From Kofleriaceae bacterium (GTDB lineage Bacteria; Myxococcota_A; Polyangia; Haliangiales; Haliangiaceae): a stretch of DNA of 50,159 bases. This document shows positions 16,182 to 25,838 of this stretch, in pieces. A model generated the notes under the pieces. The model was not told the origin of the DNA and made no database searches. It saw only the letters and a program-made list of their open reading frames with translations. The DNA lies in assembly GCA_018058095.1 (NCBI GenBank), contig JAGPCO010000015.1, positions 1-50,159 of the forward strand, given 5' to 3'. The translations under genes and the position numbers were made by a program. Position 1 is the first letter of the stretch. The number at the start of each line of letters is the position of its first letter.

Positions 16182-17278
16182 TGCGCGCCCTCGTTGCCAT
16201 CGTGGTCGGCCTGGTCGCGCTCACCGGCGCGGAGCGGGCCCAGGCCTATCCCCAGTTCCAGTTGACCCAGGACGGCGGCGCCACCTGCGGGCGCTGCCAC
16301 GTGTCACCGGCCGGTGGCGGCCTGCTCAGCGACATGGGCCAGTTCACCGCCGAGGAGATGTCGGCGCGGGGCGGCGAGCCCGCCTTCCTGCACGACGTGT
16401 GGACGCCACCGGCGTGGTTGCGGCTCGGCGGCGACATCCGGCTCGGCGTCGGCGGCAGCGACGCCGGCTTCGGGCCGGGCCCGGCCATCGCGCCGATGCA
16501 GGCCGAGGTGTACGCGGCGGTCGGCTCGGGCGCCTGGACCGGGTACCTCAGCGTCGGCGTGTTGCCCGACCTGCTGCGCGAGCACTACCTCATGTACCAG
16601 CCGTCGACCGACGGTCTGTACGTCCGGGCCGGGCGGTTCATGCCGGTGTACGGCCTGCGCCTGGCCGAGCACGTGTACGCGACCCGGCGCTGGGGCGCGG
16701 CGCCGCTCGGCGGCGAGGTGTACGGCCTGGCGGTGGGCTACACCGGCGAGGGCTACGAGGCGCACCTGACCGGCTTCGTGCACGACCCGCTCGACGGCAA
16801 GCTGCCGCTGCACGGCTCGGTCGAGAAGGGCGATGGCGCCGCGCTGTACGCCGAGAAGCGGCTGGGCGAGCGGGCGGCGATCGGCGTGCAGGCCCGGTAT
16901 GCGCGCAGCGACCTCGAGCACCGCACCGCCGGCGGGGCCACCGGCAAGGTCTGGCTGCCCGGGCCGCGGCTGCTGCTGCAGGCCGAGGCCAGCATGATCC
17001 GGCAGCGCATCGGCAGCACGCCGATAGGCCAGCTGGCCGCGCAGCTGGTCGCGACCCGCTTCTTCGGCGGCGGCGTGTTCGTCGACCTCGGCCTGGGCCG
17101 GGGCGACACCGACCTGGGCCTGGCCAAGAACGAGCGCGACGCGGTCGATCTCAACGTGCACTGGCTGGGCACCTCGCACCTCGAGCTGGTCCTGTCGTCG
17201 CGCTTCGCCATGGTCGGCCTCGGCGACGGCGGCGCCAGCACCTGGTACTCGCTGCTCCAGCTGCACTACCGCCTGTAG
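16181..17278 (+). CDS. Outer-membrane beta-barrel protein with N-terminal CxxCH heme motif
   Basis: This 365-residue protein carries a Sec signal (MRALVAIVVGLVALTGAERAQA, AQA cleavage). Immediately after it, DGGATCGRCHVSPAGGGLL places a c-type heme motif CGRCH at residues 36-40. The rest is a run of amphipathic strands with Tyr/Trp girdles and short turns (for example YLSVGVLPDLLREHYLMYQPSTDGLYVRAGRFMPVYGLRLAEH) ending in HYRL, typical of a porin. The start is the ATG at 16181, which overlaps the upstream stop; a GTG one codon earlier is possible. Together with the CX5CH lipoprotein it could form a small periplasm-to-surface electron-transfer or metal-binding pair; that is inference. Confidence 0.75.
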   Translation: MRALVAIVVGLVALTGAERAQAYPQFQLTQDGGATCGRCHVSPAGGGLLSDMGQFTAEEMSARGGEPAFLHDVWTPPAWLRLGGDIRLGVGGSDAGFGPGPAIAPMQAEVYAAVGSGAWTGYLSVGVLPDLLREHYLMYQPSTDGLYVRAGRFMPVYGLRLAEHVYATRRWGAAPLGGEVYGLAVGYTGEGYEAHLTGFVHDPLDGKLPLHGSVEKGDGAALYAEKRLGERAAIGVQARYARSDLEHRTAGGATGKVWLPGPRLLLQAEASMIRQRIGSTPIGQLAAQLVATRFFGGGVFVDLGLGRGDTDLGLAKNERDAVDLNVHWLGTSHLELVLSSRFAMVGLGDGGASTWYSLLQLHYRL

Positions 17279-17435
17279 CCGGTAGTCGCCCCACCGCGCG
17301 CCGGCGTCGACCTCGGGCATCGATCGCCGACCGTGGCCTCGGTGCTTCGCCCCGCCGGAGGTGGTTGGCGCGCCGCAACTGCGCGTCTCCGCAGGGGCGC
17401 CGGCCCTGGCCCGGATCGTGAAGAGGGGTGCGACC

Positions 17436-18740
17436 ATGAACACGTATGGACGACAGGGGTGGATGGTCCGGCTGGTGGTGGGGCTGTCGATGGCGTTGGC
17501 CGGCTGCATGCCCGAGGTCGACGACAGCTCGCAGGAGGCCTGCGTCGGCCCGCTCGGTCCGCCGATCACCAACTTCGCGGGCATGACCGCGTGTGGCCAG
17601 GCCGAGGGGGGGCAGGGCCACTGCGTCGACGATGCGGCGCTGCCGGCCGAGCTCAAGCCCTTCCTGGCCGCCTGCGACGGCGGCCAGCTGTGTGTGCCGG
17701 ATCAGTTCCTGCGCACCGGTGGCGCCGAGCCGCCGACCTCTTGCACCGCGTTCGGTGGTGATGGCGTGTGCCTGTCGATCACCATCCCCGACGTCGCCGC
17801 CAACGCGCTCATCCTCAAGCAGGACGGCTGCACCACCGGCGTCGACCCCGACCTGTACTGCGTGCCGTGTATCAGCCCCCTCGACAGCATGCCGACCGGG
17901 GCCTGTGACCTGCGCCAGCTGGCCCAGCCGATCTGCCCGGGCGACGAGGACCCGACCGGTCCGGGCCCGAGCCCGGCCGCGTGTGACGATCCGAGCACGT
18001 GCGTGTACGAGGCGAGCTGCGCCCCGTTCCTCGATCCGTCCACGCTGCCGAGCTGCGCCGCCGACGCCCACTGCGTCGACCGGGCCCTGCTGGCCGGGAC
18101 CGATCCGTCCCTGCTCGAGCGCCTGGGCGCGTGTGAGGGCGGCGGCGCGGTGTGTGTGCCCGACCTGATGATCCGCACCAACAACAAGTTCACCCCGGCC
18201 ACGTGTACGTCGATCAACGCGGCCGAGGGGAGGTGCCTGTCGAAGGCGCTGCCGGAGGTCGCCGGGCAGGCCGAGCTGCTGCCGAGCGAGGGCTGCGGCG
18301 GCAACGAGGCGTGTGTCCCCTGCTACGACCCCGTCACCGGCGCGTCGACTGGCGCGTGTGACCTGTCGTGCGACGCCGGGCCGACCCAGCCGGCGGCGCC
18401 GCTGGCGGCGTGTTGCGACGGCCGCGCCCGCTGCGTGCCGACCGGGCTGGTGCCGGCCGACCAGCAGGACCAGCTCGAGCAGGACAGCTGCGAGGACCTG
18501 CAGGAGGACGCCTTCCTGTGCGTGCCGGTCGAGGTCCTGGCCGACGGCCCGTTCCCGACCTGCAGCGCCGACAGCTTCATCCTCGGCGACTACACCGGCG
18601 TGTGCCTGTCGGACTGCCTCGACTTCGGCATCCAGGGCCTGGCCCTGGCCCGCGGCAGCTGCGGCAGCGGGTTCAAGTGCGCGCCGTGCGAGCGGGACGG
18701 CGCGCCGACCGGGGCGCCCGGCTGCCCGCCGACGCCGTAG
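17436..18740 (+). CDS. Cys-rich lipoprotein with three related ~100-residue modules
   Basis: The 434-residue protein has a lipoprotein signal (VRLVVGLSMALAGCMPE). After a short start segment, three modules of similar plan are visible, each with C-V near its start, then CVPD/CVPV, TC, C-LS, a GC/SCG pair, CxPC and GAC/GC: module 1 begins CVDDAALPAELKPFL, module 2 CVDRALLAGTDPSLL, module 3 CVPTGLVPADQQDQL. Within each, Cys spacing is conserved although the rest diverges. More than 40 Cys in all predict a disulfide-stabilised surface protein. The family is unknown to me. The start has GAGGGG 8 nt upstream. The stop codon TAG is the first base triplet of a structured repeat (18738-18810). Confidence 0.78.
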   Translation: MNTYGRQGWMVRLVVGLSMALAGCMPEVDDSSQEACVGPLGPPITNFAGMTACGQAEGGQGHCVDDAALPAELKPFLAACDGGQLCVPDQFLRTGGAEPPTSCTAFGGDGVCLSITIPDVAANALILKQDGCTTGVDPDLYCVPCISPLDSMPTGACDLRQLAQPICPGDEDPTGPGPSPAACDDPSTCVYEASCAPFLDPSTLPSCAADAHCVDRALLAGTDPSLLERLGACEGGGAVCVPDLMIRTNNKFTPATCTSINAAEGRCLSKALPEVAGQAELLPSEGCGGNEACVPCYDPVTGASTGACDLSCDAGPTQPAAPLAACCDGRARCVPTGLVPADQQDQLEQDSCEDLQEDAFLCVPVEVLADGPFPTCSADSFILGDYTGVCLSDCLDFGIQGLALARGSCGSGFKCAPCERDGAPTGAPGCPPTP

Positions 18741-18810
18741 CAGGGTGCTGAGAAACGCCGAAGGCGTTTCGAAGTCACCCTGCCCCGTGCCCGTGCCCGT
18801 GCCCGTGCCC
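18738..18810 (+). repeat. Structured repeat element A starting at a stop codon
   Basis: TAG of the Cys-rich lipoprotein gene is followed by an outer stem CAGGGTG (18741-18747) / CACCCTG (18776-18782), an inner perfect stem GAAACGCC (18752-18759) / GGCGTTTC (18763-18770) with loop GAA, and then four CCCGTG units (18784-18807). The same order of parts with different but still paired bases occurs on the reverse strand at 26035-25955. It could act as a terminator or mRNA 3' end. Confidence 0.75.
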
Positions 18811-18885
18811 GCGCGCTTGGACTTCGATAAGCGCGCCGGAGTGGGAAACTTGCCCGGCCGGCAGCGCGCCCCGGACAATGGCTTC

Positions 18886-19509
18886 ATGTCCGACTTCGAC
18901 CTCGATCTGGAGCTCGACCTGCTCGACCTGACCGGCTACCGGCGGTCGAGCCCACGGGTGACCGTCGAGGCGTTGTGCCTCGAGGTCGAGGACGCTGGCG
19001 AGCACGAGGCGCAGGTGCTCAACCTGTCGCAGCGTGGGGTCCGGCTCGAGCGGCCGTACCTCGGAGGCGGCGGCGCCCCGCGCGAGGTCTACCTCGAGCT
19101 GGCGGTGCCCGGCATCGACGAGATCCTGGTCGCGCGTGGCCAGCGTTGCTTCGATCAGATCGGCGCGCCCGGCCCACACAGCGACGGCGGCCCGCTTGGC
19201 CTGGTCCGCCGCACCGGCTACCGGCTGGCCGCGGCCTGTACCCGCGACTTCAACATGCTGCGCGAGTACGTGATCGAGCTGCATCGCGAGCGCCTGGCGG
19301 CGCAGCGCCACGAGGGCGTGGCGGCCATCGCACCCGCGGTCGCGATGGCGGCCGCGGCGGGCCCGGTGCTGGCGGTCGGCACCAGCGTCGGCCCGGCGCC
19401 GACCCTCGAGTCGCCGTCCCGGCTGGTGCACGCACCGGCCTCGGTCGTGGTCGCGCCGTCGACGACCAGCTGGTTCGATCAGCTGGCGATGACCACCCGC
19501 TACGCCTGA
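18886..19509 (+). CDS. PilZ domain protein, predicted c-di-GMP receptor
   Basis: The 207-residue protein starts with an acidic stretch (SDFDLDLELDLLDLTGY) and then RRSSPRVTVEALCLEVED...AQVLNLSQRGVRLERP. This supplies both PilZ c-di-GMP motifs: RxxxR (RSSPR) and NxSxxG (NLSQRG). The domain covers residues ~18-125. The C-terminal ~80 residues are low-complexity Ala/Val/Pro, ending WFDQLAMTTRYA, and are of unknown function. ATG 18886 is the first start giving the acidic N-terminus; longer upstream frames run through repeat A and are noise. It is followed by a 701-nt gap holding the tandem array. With both binding motifs intact it should bind c-di-GMP; the output is unknown. Confidence 0.87.
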   Translation: MSDFDLDLELDLLDLTGYRRSSPRVTVEALCLEVEDAGEHEAQVLNLSQRGVRLERPYLGGGGAPREVYLELAVPGIDEILVARGQRCFDQIGAPGPHSDGGPLGLVRRTGYRLAAACTRDFNMLREYVIELHRERLAAQRHEGVAAIAPAVAMAAAAGPVLAVGTSVGPAPTLESPSRLVHAPASVVVAPSTTSWFDQLAMTTRYA

Positions 19510-19544
19510 GCCTGCGGCCCCTGCTACGCGCAGCACGGCCTGTT

Positions 19545-20210
19545 CCGGCTCCCCCATCGCCAGGACGCCGTGAGGCGTCCGGATGACGACTAGCCAGCGT
19601 CCTCACCACGGTGGAGGCGTGGGTGGTGAGGCGGGGACCACAGGTCTCCGCCGGTGGCGCAGCACTGCGCCAGTGCTGGCGGACGATGACGGCCCGGATG
19701 GGGGTTTGGGGGAGCCGTCCCGGCTCCCCCATCGGAGGACGCCGTGAGGCGTCCGGATGACGACTGAGGGCCAGCCTCACCTGGGTTGAGTCCGGGGCGG
19801 TGACGCGGGGACCGCAGGTCCCCGCCGGTGGTGCGCTCAACGCGCCACGCCCCGCGGCTGGAAACCGCCCGGATGGGGGTTTGGGGGAGCCGTTCCGGCT
19901 CCCCCATCGGAGGACGCCGTCAGGCGTCCGGATGACGACTAGCCAGCGTCCTCACCACGTTGGAGGCGAGGTGGTGAGGCGGGGACCGCAGGTCCCCGCC
20001 AGTGGCGCAGCACTGCGCCAGTGCTGGCGGACGATGACGGCCCGGATGGGGGTTTGGGGGAGCCGTTCCGGCTCCCCCATCGGAGGACGCCGACAGGCGT
20101 CCGGATGACGACTAGCCAGCGTCCTCACCACGTTGGAGGCGAGGTGGTGAGGCGGGGACCGCAGGTCCCCGCCAGTGGCGCAGCACCGCGCCAGTGCTCG
20201 CGGACGATGG
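19545..20210. repeat. Four tandem ~175-bp hairpin-rich units
   Basis: Unit starts (CCGGCTCCCCCATC) lie at 19545, 19720, 19895 and 20068, giving periods of 175, 175 and 173; the fourth unit ends near 20210. Each unit can fold into GGACGCC/GGCGTCC, CCTCACCAC/GTGGTGAGG, GGCGGGGACC/GGTCCCCGCC and GGCGCAG/CTGCGCC hairpins, and a 10-bp stem GGGGGAGCCG/CGGCTCCCCC forms across each unit boundary. Unit 2 differs most, yet keeps several stems through paired or G-U changes. There is no coding pattern. It fills the gap between two convergent genes (PilZ and ahcY). Confidence 0.9.
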
Positions 20211-21668
<1,458 letters not shown>

Positions 21669-21748
21669 GGTGATGCTCCAGATGCGGTTCGTGAGGGTTG
21701 TCGGTTGCCAGAAGGGGGAGGGCGGTGTGGTCGGGATCGGTGGTCGGC

Positions 21749-22720
21749 TCAGTTCCCGGTCGGGCGGCGGCCGATGGCCAGCTGCAGGGCCGGGCGATCG
21801 GGGCCGGGCAGCGGCGCGAGGTGGACCTCGTCGAGCTCGGCCGCGCCGAGCCAGGTGCGCAGGCGGGCCGGCTCGAAGCCGAGCCACACGTCGCCCTGCT
21901 CGCGCATCGCCTCGTCGGCGTGTGGCAGGTAGTCGACCACCAGCAGGTGGCCACCGCGGCGCAGCAGGCGAGCCGCCGCGGTCAGCGCGTCGCCGGGCCG
22001 GGCCGCGTGGTGCAGCACCCGCGCCATCAGCACCACGTCGGCGCCGCCGCGCTGGCCAACCTCGGCGGCCAGGTCGGCGTCCTCGGCGTCGCCCTCGCGC
22101 AGGCGCACGTTGGGCAGGCCGAGCTGGCCGACGCGGGCGGCGCAGCTGGCCAGCCGGGCCGGGCTGCGATCGACGGCGACGACCCGGTCGAACAGGGGCG
22201 ACAGCAGCGGCAGGAACGTGCCGTCGCCGGCGCCGAGGTCGACCGCCAGCGCGCGGCCCGGCAGCAGCGGGGCGAACAGCGCCAGCATCGGCAGCAGGTC
22301 GGCGCCGGCGTCGCCACGGGCGCCGGCCGGGTGGTCGGCGCTGGCGTGCGCAGCGTGGGCGAAGTACCGGCGCGAGTGCTCCTCGCGCTGCGCCACCACC
22401 CCCGGCACGCGGGCCAGGCTGCCGTCGCGGGTGCACAGGGCCCGACCCTCGTCGAGCGCGACCGCGAGCACGCTCGCCGCGACCGCGGCCTCGTCGCCGA
22501 GGTGCGCCCGCAGCAGCGTGCGGGTGCCGTCCCGGCGTGACACCAGCAGGCCGGCGTCGCGCAGCGGCTGGCTCTTCTTGCTGACCTGGGGCTGGCTCTC
22601 TCCGAGCAGGGTGGCGAGCTCACCCACCGTCAGCTCCTCCTCGCGGCACAGGGCGAGCAGGCGCAGCCGATCCTCGTCGCCCAGCAGGCGGAACAGGTCG
22701 ACGCGCGAGGCGGCCAGCAC
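21749..22720 (-). CDS. ArsR-type HTH fused to SAM-dependent methyltransferase domain (SahR-like regulator)
   Basis: The 323-residue protein has an ArsR winged helix at ~1-75 ([51 protein letters not shown]) and a class I methyltransferase fold at ~145-320: motif [10 protein letters not shown] at 161-169, VAVDRSP at 181-187, and [15 protein letters not shown] near 225. No ArsR metal-binding Cys pair is evident. Fused HTH_ArsR-methyltransferase proteins next to ahcY or met genes are described as S-adenosylhomocysteine-responsive regulators (SahR-type); here ahcY is immediately downstream, which fits. The methyltransferase domain may serve as the SAH/SAM sensor. The start is a GTG, and an AT-rich stretch unusual for this window precedes it. 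Confidence 0.85.
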   Translation of the reverse strand: MLAASRVDLFRLLGDEDRLRLLALCREEELTVGELATLLGESQPQVSKKSQPLRDAGLLVSRRDGTRTLLRAHLGDEAAVAASVLAVALDEGRALCTRDGSLARVPGVVAQREEHSRRYFAHAAHASADHPAGARGDAGADLLPMLALFAPLLPGRALAVDLGAGDGTFLPLLSPLFDRVVAVDRSPARLASCAARVGQLGLPNVRLREGDAEDADLAAEVGQRGGADVVLMARVLHHAARPGDALTAAARLLRRGGHLLVVDYLPHADEAMREQGDVWLGFEPARLRTWLGAAELDEVHLAPLPGPDRPALQLAIGRRPTGN

Positions 22721-22808
22721 GAGACTCAGACTATGCGATCATGCGAATTTTGGCAATAATGAATAAGTATAGTGATTACAACTTAATACGGATTAGATCG
22801 TCACAGGG
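22721..22808 (-). promoter_or_regulatory. AT-rich control region upstream of the SahR-like gene and ahcY
   Basis: Positions 22740-22800 are strikingly AT-rich for this genome. On the reverse strand a TATACT hexamer can serve as -10, and a direct repeat TCGCAT-GA-TCGCAT lies between it and the GTG start, a candidate operator. I could not identify a perfect palindrome. The region also separates this operon from the nitroreductase gene on the same strand. Confidence 0.5.
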
Positions 22809-23882
22809 TCAGCCGACCACCACCTCCTCGAGCGGCCGCCGCGGGGTTGCATCCATACCCGGCCCGTAGCCGAACCGGAGCACCAGCTGGGGAAATCCCC
22901 CGCTCTTGCACGCGCGGGCGATCTGGGCCCGCAGGTCACGCGACTCGACCGCCTGGTTGAGGAACGACACGCCCAGGCCACGGTGGGTCGCGCGCAGCAT
23001 CACCGCCTCGAGCGCCTCGCCTGCGGCCAGCCAGGCCCGCGGCGCGTCGAACGCCGTGCCGAGCACGCCGATCATCGGCGCCGCCACCACCAGCTGGCGC
23101 TCGTGCTGCGCCACCTCGACGCCGCGATCGACGTGGCGCACCAGCATCGGCCCGGCCACCGGCATCGTGCTGGCGACGTCCCGCTTGCTCATCGGCACGC
23201 CATCGCGCCGGCCGCTGCCGCGCGGGACCAGCCACTGCGCCAGCTCCTCGCGGTAGGCCGGATCGCGCCCGAGCCGCTCGTCGTTCTCGGCGATGATTTC
23301 GGCCAGCACCAGCTTGCCGTGCGGGTGCAGCCGCTCGAGCCAGGCGCCCTCGGCCGCGGCCTCGCTGGCCAGCTCGGCGGCGAGGGCGGCGCCGACCGGG
23401 CGGGGCAGGAACGGCGCCCGGTTGGTGCGGCGGCGCGGGATGGCGGCGAACAGCGCGAGGTCGCGCCGGTGCGGGGGCTCGGCCGGGCCGAGCCAGACCC
23501 GGGCCAGCAGGTCCGGCCGCTCGGGATCGGGCAGGTACTGCACCAGGTCCTCGAAGCCGAAGCGCCGGATGGCGACCCGCAGGTTGAGCAAGGCGGCGCC
23601 GCAGCTGATGTGCAGCTGGCGTCGGTCGGGGTCGATGGTCGGTAGCAGGCGGGTGCCGTCGGCCAGGACGTGGACTGTGTCGCCCACCAGCTCGAACCGC
23701 CACGGCTGGGTGTTGTGGGTGCTTGGCGCCAGCACGGCGTAGCGGAGCAGGAAACGCAGCTGTTCGCGCGGCCGGACGCCAGGGCCGGCCGGAAACGCGC
23801 GCAGCTCGGGGGCGGTGGCGTCGTCGATGGTGTCGGTGTCACGCAGGGGCGCGACGTCGAGGATCGGGTTGGCGGCGACCAT
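22809..23882 (-). CDS. Acg-type nitroreductase-family protein
   Basis: The 357-residue protein carries the nitroreductase FMN-binding start LAPSTHNTQPWRFEL (residues 51-65), RRRTNRAPF and, near the end, the HRGLGVSFLNQAVES...LVLRFGYGPGMDATPRRPLEEVV block typical of Acg/Rv2032-like two-domain nitroreductase homologues. Those proteins bind FMN but some lack classical nitroreductase activity and are thought to store or handle flavin; I cannot tell which applies. The start ATG has AAGGAG 5 nt upstream, one of the best ribosome-binding sites in the window. It lies upstream of and in the same direction as the SahR-like gene, but the AT-rich promoter region between suggests separate transcription. 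Confidence 0.85.
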   Translation of the reverse strand: MVAANPILDVAPLRDTDTIDDATAPELRAFPAGPGVRPREQLRFLLRYAVLAPSTHNTQPWRFELVGDTVHVLADGTRLLPTIDPDRRQLHISCGAALLNLRVAIRRFGFEDLVQYLPDPERPDLLARVWLGPAEPPHRRDLALFAAIPRRRTNRAPFLPRPVGAALAAELASEAAAEGAWLERLHPHGKLVLAEIIAENDERLGRDPAYREELAQWLVPRGSGRRDGVPMSKRDVASTMPVAGPMLVRHVDRGVEVAQHERQLVVAAPMIGVLGTAFDAPRAWLAAGEALEAVMLRATHRGLGVSFLNQAVESRDLRAQIARACKSGGFPQLVLRFGYGPGMDATPRRPLEEVVVG

Positions 23883-24177
23883 GGGGGCTCCTTGCCGGTG
23901 CGGCTGGCGAAGGGCTCAGCAAGCCTCGTACCGGGCTCGTACAGGCCAGAAGCGGCGAGGCCCTGCGCCGCACTTGCGCGCGACCAGGCCGGTGCGCACT
24001 CGCTGCGCAAACCGCGCCGTCCTGCACCGGCCGGCGCTGGCGGGCCTGGGGCCCCGACGCTCACCCCTGGGCATCAACACCTCGCTTGGGCCAGGCCGCT
24101 GCGCGCAGCCGGCGCTGGCGGGCGCACGGGATGCGCGCTTGCGCGACGAAAATGTCACACTGCGCTGGCCCCCGTTC
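23883..24177. other. Gene-free stretch between nitroreductase and DUF2254 genes
   Basis: Divergent promoter region of about 300 nt. It holds a 16-bp direct repeat (GCCGGCGCTGGCGGGC near 24035 and 24108) but no recognisable gene. Open frames here continue into genes on either strand but have no family signature. Confidence 0.4.
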
Positions 24178-24183
24178 TACGCT
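24178..24183 (+). promoter_or_regulatory. -10 box of the DUF2254-like gene, leaderless type
   Basis: TACGCT, 6-nt spacer, then the GTG start at 24190. Confidence 0.5.
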
Positions 24184-24189
24184 CGGTCC

Positions 24190-25725
24190 GTGCGTGTCCT
24201 GTTCCTGCGGTCGCTGATCCTGGCGTTTGCCGTGTTCGCGACCCTGTTCGGCCTCGAGTTCTTCCTCGAGTGGCAGCGGGCCGGCTACCCCGGCGTGGCC
24301 GAGCTGAGCTGGGCCCACACCAACAACGCCAAGCTGGTCGACGTGCTGTCGCCGATGGCGCGCGCCTACAACAACGTCCTGTCGATGTTGCTCGGCCTGA
24401 TCGGGCTCGCCATCCCGCTCACCGCCAACATGCACACGCCCAAGCTGATCGACATCTTCCTGCGTGATCGCATCAACCGGCTGGTGCTGTCGTTCATGGC
24501 CCTCGGCGCCGCCCACGTGTTGTGGGTCGCCTACATGATCGGCCCCGAGTTCGCCCCGACCTGGGCCATCGCCATCGCCGTGTACGCGTCGATCCTGGGC
24601 TGGGCCGTCCTCATCCCGTACTTCTTCTACGTCGTCCGCTTCCTCGACCCGTCGCGCATCATCCACCGCCTGCGCGACGAGATCCTGCGGACGATCAAGA
24701 AGGTCGCCGCCGGCAAGGCCGACCCGGTGCGGGCCCAGGAGGAGATCTCGCTGCGCATCTCCCAGCTCGGCACCATCATCCTCAAGTCGCTCGACCGCGA
24801 CGACCGCGACGTCGCCCGCGAGGGTGTGTGGTCGCTCAAGCAGCTGATCGACGCCTACGCCACCCACAAGGGCCGGCTGCCGCCGGGCTGGTTCAAGGTC
24901 GACCGGGCCGACTTCGTCGGGCTGTCGGCCGAGGCCCTCGACATGATGTCGGAGGACCACACCTGGTTCGAGATGAAGTGCCAGCTTCAGCTCGAGCTCG
25001 GCTACCAGCGCGCGCTCGGCGCCGCGTCCGACTCGGTGTCGAGCATCAGCGACGCGACCCGGGTCATCGCCCAGGGCGCGCTCGAGCGCGGCGATCGCCG
25101 CGCGCTCGAGCTGTGCGTCCGCTTCTTCAACAACTTCCTGCGCGAGGCGATCAAGGCTCGCAACCTGCGCGCGGTGTACGACGTGTTCCACCAGTACCGG
25201 CTGCTCGGGCGCGAGCTGACCGACGAGCCCGAGCTGCTGCGCGACATCGGCCGCTACTTCTCCTACTACGCGGTCATGGCCCGCAGCTTCGGCATGTTGT
25301 TCGCGCCGCAGCTGGCGGTGTTCGACCTCGGCTACATGGTGCGGCGGGCCTACGAGGCGGGCAGCCAGGCCGCGCCCGAGCTGCTGGCCGAGGTGCTGGC
25401 CATGCCGCACCGATCCAACGACGACGTGCACAGCCTGGCGGTGAAGGCCAAGCTCATCCTCGGCGGCTTCTTCCTGGCCGCCGGCAAGGCGGACGAGGCC
25501 GCGCAGGTGCAGGCCAACCTGGCCGACATCGACGCCGACGAGATCGGCCGGGCCGAGCGCGACCTGCTGGAGGCCCGGCGCGCCTTCTTCGAGGTCACCG
25601 ATCGCCAGCTCAACCTCGAGTACCTGCCGCCCGAGCGGCGCGAGCCGCTGCGCCAGTTCTGCGCGCGGTTGCTCGGGCGCGAGCCGAGCACTGCCGGCGT
25701 GGTCGGCGCCGCGGCCGACGCGTGA
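24190..25725 (+). CDS. Predicted membrane protein of the DUF2254 type
   Basis: This 511-residue protein has four N-terminal membrane helices (LFLRSLILAFAVFATLFGLEFFL, VLSMLLGLIGLAIPLTAN, LVLSFMALGAAHVLWVAYMIG, IAVYASILGWAVLIPYFFYVVRFL) followed by a large soluble helical domain. The fourth helix runs into FLDPSRIIHRLRDEILRTIKK, as in DUF2254 proteins. The soluble part (~165-511) is alpha-helical with TPR-like spacing in its last 150 residues. The GTG at 24190 is preferred: it begins the first helix and has a TACGCT box 6 nt upstream. The frame is open up to 23815 but overlaps the divergent nitroreductase start. Function unknown. Confidence 0.75.
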   Translation: MRVLFLRSLILAFAVFATLFGLEFFLEWQRAGYPGVAELSWAHTNNAKLVDVLSPMARAYNNVLSMLLGLIGLAIPLTANMHTPKLIDIFLRDRINRLVLSFMALGAAHVLWVAYMIGPEFAPTWAIAIAVYASILGWAVLIPYFFYVVRFLDPSRIIHRLRDEILRTIKKVAAGKADPVRAQEEISLRISQLGTIILKSLDRDDRDVAREGVWSLKQLIDAYATHKGRLPPGWFKVDRADFVGLSAEALDMMSEDHTWFEMKCQLQLELGYQRALGAASDSVSSISDATRVIAQGALERGDRRALELCVRFFNNFLREAIKARNLRAVYDVFHQYRLLGRELTDEPELLRDIGRYFSYYAVMARSFGMLFAPQLAVFDLGYMVRRAYEAGSQAAPELLAEVLAMPHRSNDDVHSLAVKAKLILGGFFLAAGKADEAAQVQANLADIDADEIGRAERDLLEARRAFFEVTDRQLNLEYLPPERREPLRQFCARLLGREPSTAGVVGAAADA

Positions 25726-25838
25726 TCCGATCTGAGAGCTGCGTCAAAGGTGGCGACCATCTCCACGTCGCCGTCGCCGTCAAGGTCCACGACCATGACG
25801 ACGACCACGTCGGCGTCAACGCCAGCTGGGGACAGGCC
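25726..25838. other. Intergenic stretch left of repeat element B
   Basis: Between the DUF2254 stop and element B. The reverse strand reads VVMVVDLDGDGDVEMVATFDAA, reminiscent of FG-GAP/VCBS-type calcium motifs, but no start, flanking repeats or continued frame support a gene; it may be a decayed fragment. Confidence 0.25.

Noticed and set aside
19545-20210. CRISPR array or protein genes inside the tandem repeats
   Set aside because: Units are ~175 bp and contiguous, with no short repeats separated by unique spacers. Frames of about 100 codons here simply read the repeat and lack any coding pattern.
21669-21748. SAH or SAM riboswitch in the leader of ahcY
   Set aside because: The 80-nt gap shows no match to the conserved core of SAH or SAM riboswitch classes that I can recognise, and a protein regulator lies directly upstream.
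25726-25838. A gene fragment with DLDGDGD on the reverse strand
   Set aside because: Too short, with no start, stop or flanking motif to support more than a possible decayed remnant.
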